Shown piece by piece: positions 6,849-8,518 of a DNA stretch of 8,518 nucleotides. The DNA is from Pseudomonadota bacterium (GTDB lineage: Bacteria; Pseudomonadota; Alphaproteobacteria; Micropepsales; Micropepsaceae), in contig JAEZBK010000266.1 in NCBI GenBank assembly GCA_023427355.1, positions 1 through 8,518 on the forward strand. The letters are read 5' to 3'. The position numbers were made by a program, and so were the translations under genes. The notes below the pieces were generated by a model. It was not told the origin of the DNA. It saw nothing but the letters and a program-made list of their open reading frames with translations, and did not search any database. The stretch's first letter is position 1, and every line of letters starts with the position of its first letter.

Positions 6849-7349
6849 TCAAGCCTTCCCAGGCAGGAACTTCAAGGACAGCCCGTTGATGCAATAGCGC
6901 AGGCCTGTCGGCTGCGGGCCGTCATCGAACACATGGCCCTGGTGCCCGCCGCAGCGGCTGCAATGCACTTCCGTGCGCACCATGCCATAGCTGTTGTCGG
7001 TATGGGTGCCGATCGCCTTGGCGCTGATCGGCGTCCAGAAGCTGGGCCAGCCCGTGCCGCTGTCATATTTGGTCTTCGACGAGAAGAGCGGCTGCTCGCA
7101 CCCGGCGCAGGCGAAGGTGCCCATGCGCTTCTCATGCAGGAGCGGGCTGGTGCCCGCCGTCTCCGTGCCCTGCTGGCGCAGCACCGCAAAGGCGTCGCGT
7201 GACAGGATCTTGCGCCACTCCGCCTCGGTCTTGGTTACCGGAAAGGTCGCCGCCTCGGCCTTTTCGCCGCGCAGCAGGATCGCCCCGCCGCCCATCGCCA
7301 GGGCGGTCCCGCCCAAGAACAATCCCTGAAGAAGCCTGCGCCGTTCCAT
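6849..7349 (-). CDS. msrB: Exported peptide-methionine (R)-S-oxide reductase (MsrB) with twin-arginine-like signal
   Basis: This enzyme reduces the R epimer of methionine sulfoxide in proteins, complementing MsrA. The 166-residue product begins MERRRLLQGLFLGGTALAMG, a twin-arginine-like n-region and hydrophobic core, with possible cleavage near GEKAEA-A (residues 28-33). Export through Tat in folded, zinc-loaded form is therefore likely. The zinc cysteines are C81/C84 (CAGC) and C130/C133 (CSRC). GTGWPSFW (98-105), HCSRCGGHQGHVFDDG (129-144) and RYCINGLSLKF with catalytic C153 complete the fold. The usual resolving cysteine just before GWPSF is threonine here (T99), and no extra cysteine replaces it. 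The start at 7349 is chosen because AGGGAG (7361 to 7356) lies six bases upstream; in-frame ATG 7355 would leave no spacing. The gene is convergent with the IalB pair and divergent from csbD. Confidence 0.94.
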   Translation of the reverse strand: MERRRLLQGLFLGGTALAMGGGAILLRGEKAEAATFPVTKTEAEWRKILSRDAFAVLRQQGTETAGTSPLLHEKRMGTFACAGCEQPLFSSKTKYDSGTGWPSFWTPISAKAIGTHTDNSYGMVRTEVHCSRCGGHQGHVFDDGPQPTGLRYCINGLSLKFLPGKA

Positions 7350-7371
7350 GATCATCTCCCTGTCCTGGCCC

Positions 7372-7377
7372 ATTATA
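7372..7377 (-). promoter_or_regulatory. Candidate -10 box for msrB
   Basis: On the minus strand TATAAT (7377 to 7372) matches the sigma-70 -10 consensus exactly and lies 22 bases before the msrB ATG, leaving a short leader with the AGGGAG ribosome site. No recognisable -35 hexamer stands 16-18 bases upstream. The promoter may be weak or need an activator, possibly one bound at the GGAACC repeats further upstream. Confidence 0.5.
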
Positions 7378-7401
7378 CGCTGGTTTTGCCCGTCCGGGTC
7401 T

Positions 7402-7440
7402 GGTTCCGGCGGCATTTTGTATCCGGAACCCGCTGGTTCC
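7402..7440. repeat. Nested GGAACC/GGTTCC inverted repeats between msrB and csbD
   Basis: GGTTCCGG (7402-7409) and CCGGAACC (7423-7430) form an 8-base inverted repeat with a 13-base spacer. CCGGAACC is in turn followed by CGCT and GGTTCC (7435-7440), so GGAACC-CGCT-GGTTCC is a second inverted repeat sharing the middle arm. The middle arm is also the -35 element of the candidate EcfG promoter of csbD. Regulator binding here could affect both divergent genes. Confidence 0.6.
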
Positions 7441-7450
7441 CCCATCCGTT
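7425..7450 (+). promoter_or_regulatory. Candidate EcfG-type general stress promoter of csbD
   Basis: GGAAC (7425-7429) and CGTT (7447-7450) are separated by 17 bases, which matches the known alphaproteobacterial EcfG (sigma-EcfG/SigT) promoter pattern GGAAC-N16/17-CGTT. Transcription would start near 7457, leaving about 25 bases of leader with AAGGAG at 7469-7474, eight bases before the csbD ATG. CsbD-family genes are common members of general stress regulons, which supports the assignment. Confidence 0.75.
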
Positions 7451-7482
7451 TCCATGGTCCCCACCCCCAAGGAGCATCGAAC

Positions 7483-7665
7483 ATGGACAAGGATCGCATC
7501 GAAGGCACGGCCAAGCAGGCCAAGGGCGCCCTCAAGGAAGCCGCCGGCAAGATCACCGGCGACGCCAAGCTCAAGGCCGAAGGCAAGGCGGACAAGATGG
7601 AAGGCAAGGTCCAGAACGCCGTGGGCGGCGCCAAGGATGCCGTCCGCGACGCGCTGAAGCACTAA
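7483..7665 (+). CDS. CsbD-family small stress protein
   Basis: This 60-residue, highly charged protein is rich in lysine, alanine, glycine and aspartate/glutamate. It starts with MDKDRIEGTAKQAKGALKEA (1-20) and ends with KVQNAVGGAKDAVRDALKH. The sequence consists of amphipathic 'GxAKQxKGxLKEAxGKxTGD' units typical of the CsbD family (named from a sigma-B-controlled Bacillus gene), and has no cysteine, signal peptide or membrane segment. It is probably cytosolic and abundant under stress; the molecular function of the family is not established. AAGGAG at 7469-7474 supports the start. The candidate EcfG promoter lies directly upstream and a strong terminator follows 20 bases after the stop, so it is likely a single-gene transcript. 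Confidence 0.93.
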   Translation: MDKDRIEGTAKQAKGALKEAAGKITGDAKLKAEGKADKMEGKVQNAVGGAKDAVRDALKH

Positions 7666-7685
7666 CGCCGTCTCCTAACCTGCAG

Positions 7686-7715
7686 AAAGCCCGGCGGCGC
7701 CCCCGCCGGGCTTTT
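7686..7715 (+). terminator. Intrinsic terminator of csbD
   Basis: AAAGCCCGGCGG (7686-7697) pairs perfectly with CCGCCGGGCTTT (7703-7714) around a five-base loop, CGCCC. One further T follows before CG, so the T run is four bases. It should separate csbD from the downstream peptidase gene, which would then need its own promoter in the remaining 37 bases or rely on read-through. Confidence 0.88.
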
Positions 7716-7752
7716 CGTGTATGGTCGGCACGTATTTGAAAAAGGGCTTCCT

Positions 7753-8518
7753 ATGGCCGCCGTGCTGACCTGGTCCCGCGCGATCTTCCTGTCCGTCCTC
7801 AACAGCATCGCGCGCCTCATCGCCTTCTTCCTCCTGCTGCTGCTGGTGATCCTGCTGATCGCGCTGGCGCGGGGCGATGGCATGCCCGGCAACATGGTGC
7901 TGTCGCTCGACCTGCGCGAGTCGATGGCCGACACCGCCAATGGCCGCAGCAACCTGCTGCTGCCGCGCGACATGACGCTGCTCGACCTGGTGCTGGCGCT
8001 CGAGAATGCGCGCAAGGATGCCCGCGTGAAGGGTGTGGTGGTGCGGCTGGGCGACGGCGCGGTGTCGCTGGCCCAGGCGCAGGAGATCGCGCCCGCGCTT
8101 GCCCGCCTGCGCGCCGACGGCAAGTTCGTCCTGGCCCATGCCTCCAATTTCGCCGCCAGCGGGCTGGGCGATTACGTCGCCGCCGCCGCCGCCGAAACCG
8201 TCTGGATGCAGCCCAAGGGCTATTTCGGCGCCGCCGGTGTCGGACTGGGCCAGGTCTATCTGCGCGGCCTTTTCGACAAGCTGGAAGCCCAGCCCCAGAT
8301 CGCCAAGCGCAAGGAATACAAAAGCGCCGCCGACACCTACATGGAAAAGGCCATGAGCCCGGCCGACCGCGAACAGCTCACCCGCATCGCCCAGTCGGCC
8401 TATGACAGCGGCGTCGCCGCCATCGCCGCGTCGCGCAAGCTGCCGCCCGAACAGGTGCGTGCCGCCCTCGACGCCAGCCCCCAGCTTGCCGAACAGGCGC
8501 AAGCCCGCCGCCTGATAG
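7753..8518 (+). CDS. sppA: Signal peptide peptidase SppA, long (67K) type (partial, C-terminus outside window)
   Basis: This is an inner-membrane serine peptidase that degrades cleaved signal peptides and other membrane-associated peptides. The visible 255 residues start with a membrane anchor (about 18-39, a long Leu/Ile/Ala run). The N-terminal crotonase-like domain of the long SppA form follows, with KGVVVRLGDG (93-102), a GYFGAAGVGL segment (156-165) and EYKSAADTYM (188-197). K190 in YKSAAD corresponds to the catalytic lysine K209 of E. coli SppA. The nucleophilic serine lies in the C-terminal domain, outside the window. The long form is usually about 600 residues, so less than half is seen. 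AAAGGG (7741-7746) lies six bases before the ATG. The csbD terminator upstream argues against co-transcription with csbD. Confidence 0.93.
   Translation, partial: MAAVLTWSRAIFLSVLNSIARLIAFFLLLLLVILLIALARGDGMPGNMVLSLDLRESMADTANGRSNLLLPRDMTLLDLVLALENARKDARVKGVVVRLGDGAVSLAQAQEIAPALARLRADGKFVLAHASNFAASGLGDYVAAAAAETVWMQPKGYFGAAGVGLGQVYLRGLFDKLEAQPQIAKRKEYKSAADTYMEKAMSPADREQLTRIAQSAYDSGVAAIAASRKLPPEQVRAALDASPQLAEQAQARRLI

Noticed and set aside
7402..7407. Second EcfG promoter on the minus strand for msrB
   Set aside because: The minus-strand GGAAC is present, but there is no CGTT at 16-17 bases; the sequence there is AAAC/AACC.
7675..8502. Minus-strand 275-codon open frame over sppA
   Set aside because: Gly/Gln/His-rich shadow opposite sppA, and its end runs through the csbD terminator.

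Overview
The window looks like a GC-rich, densely packed alphaproteobacterial chromosome segment. Three things support this: two IalB-family (invasion-associated locus B) genes in tandem, a GGAAC-N17-CGTT element of the kind used by the alphaproteobacterial general stress sigma factor EcfG, and a compact bioF-bioD-bioA operon. I cannot name the genus. No phage, insertion sequence, CRISPR array, tRNA or rRNA is visible, and the gene content is mostly housekeeping.

Left part (1-1682, minus strand): a large TPR-repeat protein fused to a class I SAM-dependent methyltransferase domain. Its C-terminus lies outside the window. It diverges from bioF across only 59 bases, where the two promoters probably overlap.

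Middle left (1742-5392, plus strand): bioF, bioD, bioA and msrA form one operon in which every stop codon overlaps the next start by four bases (ATGA, GTGA, ATGA). The first three encode the steps from pimeloyl thioester to dethiobiotin. bioB, bioC and bioH are not in the window. The fourth gene encodes an exported methionine-S-sulfoxide reductase.

Middle right (5559-6703, plus strand): after a 166-base gap with a short direct repeat come two IalB-family genes joined by a TGATG overlap. The first product is membrane-anchored and the second is secreted. A strong intrinsic terminator closes the unit. Convergent to it is msrB (6849-7349, minus strand), whose product carries a twin-arginine-like signal.

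Right part: msrB and a small CsbD-family stress gene diverge from a 133-base region. This region holds the EcfG-type promoter facing csbD, a TATAAT box facing msrB and several GGAACC/GGTTCC inverted repeats. After the csbD terminator, an SppA-type signal peptide peptidase gene starts and runs off the window.

Taken together, the genes from msrA to sppA mostly act in or on the cell envelope: two exported methionine sulfoxide reductases, two exported disulfide-type proteins and a membrane peptidase. A shared role in envelope quality control is an inference from position and targeting signals. I did not find a clearly new system. The most unusual points are the exported Msr pair without canonical resolving cysteines, msrA inside a biotin operon, the overlapping IalB pair, and the stress promoter with its nested inverted repeats.
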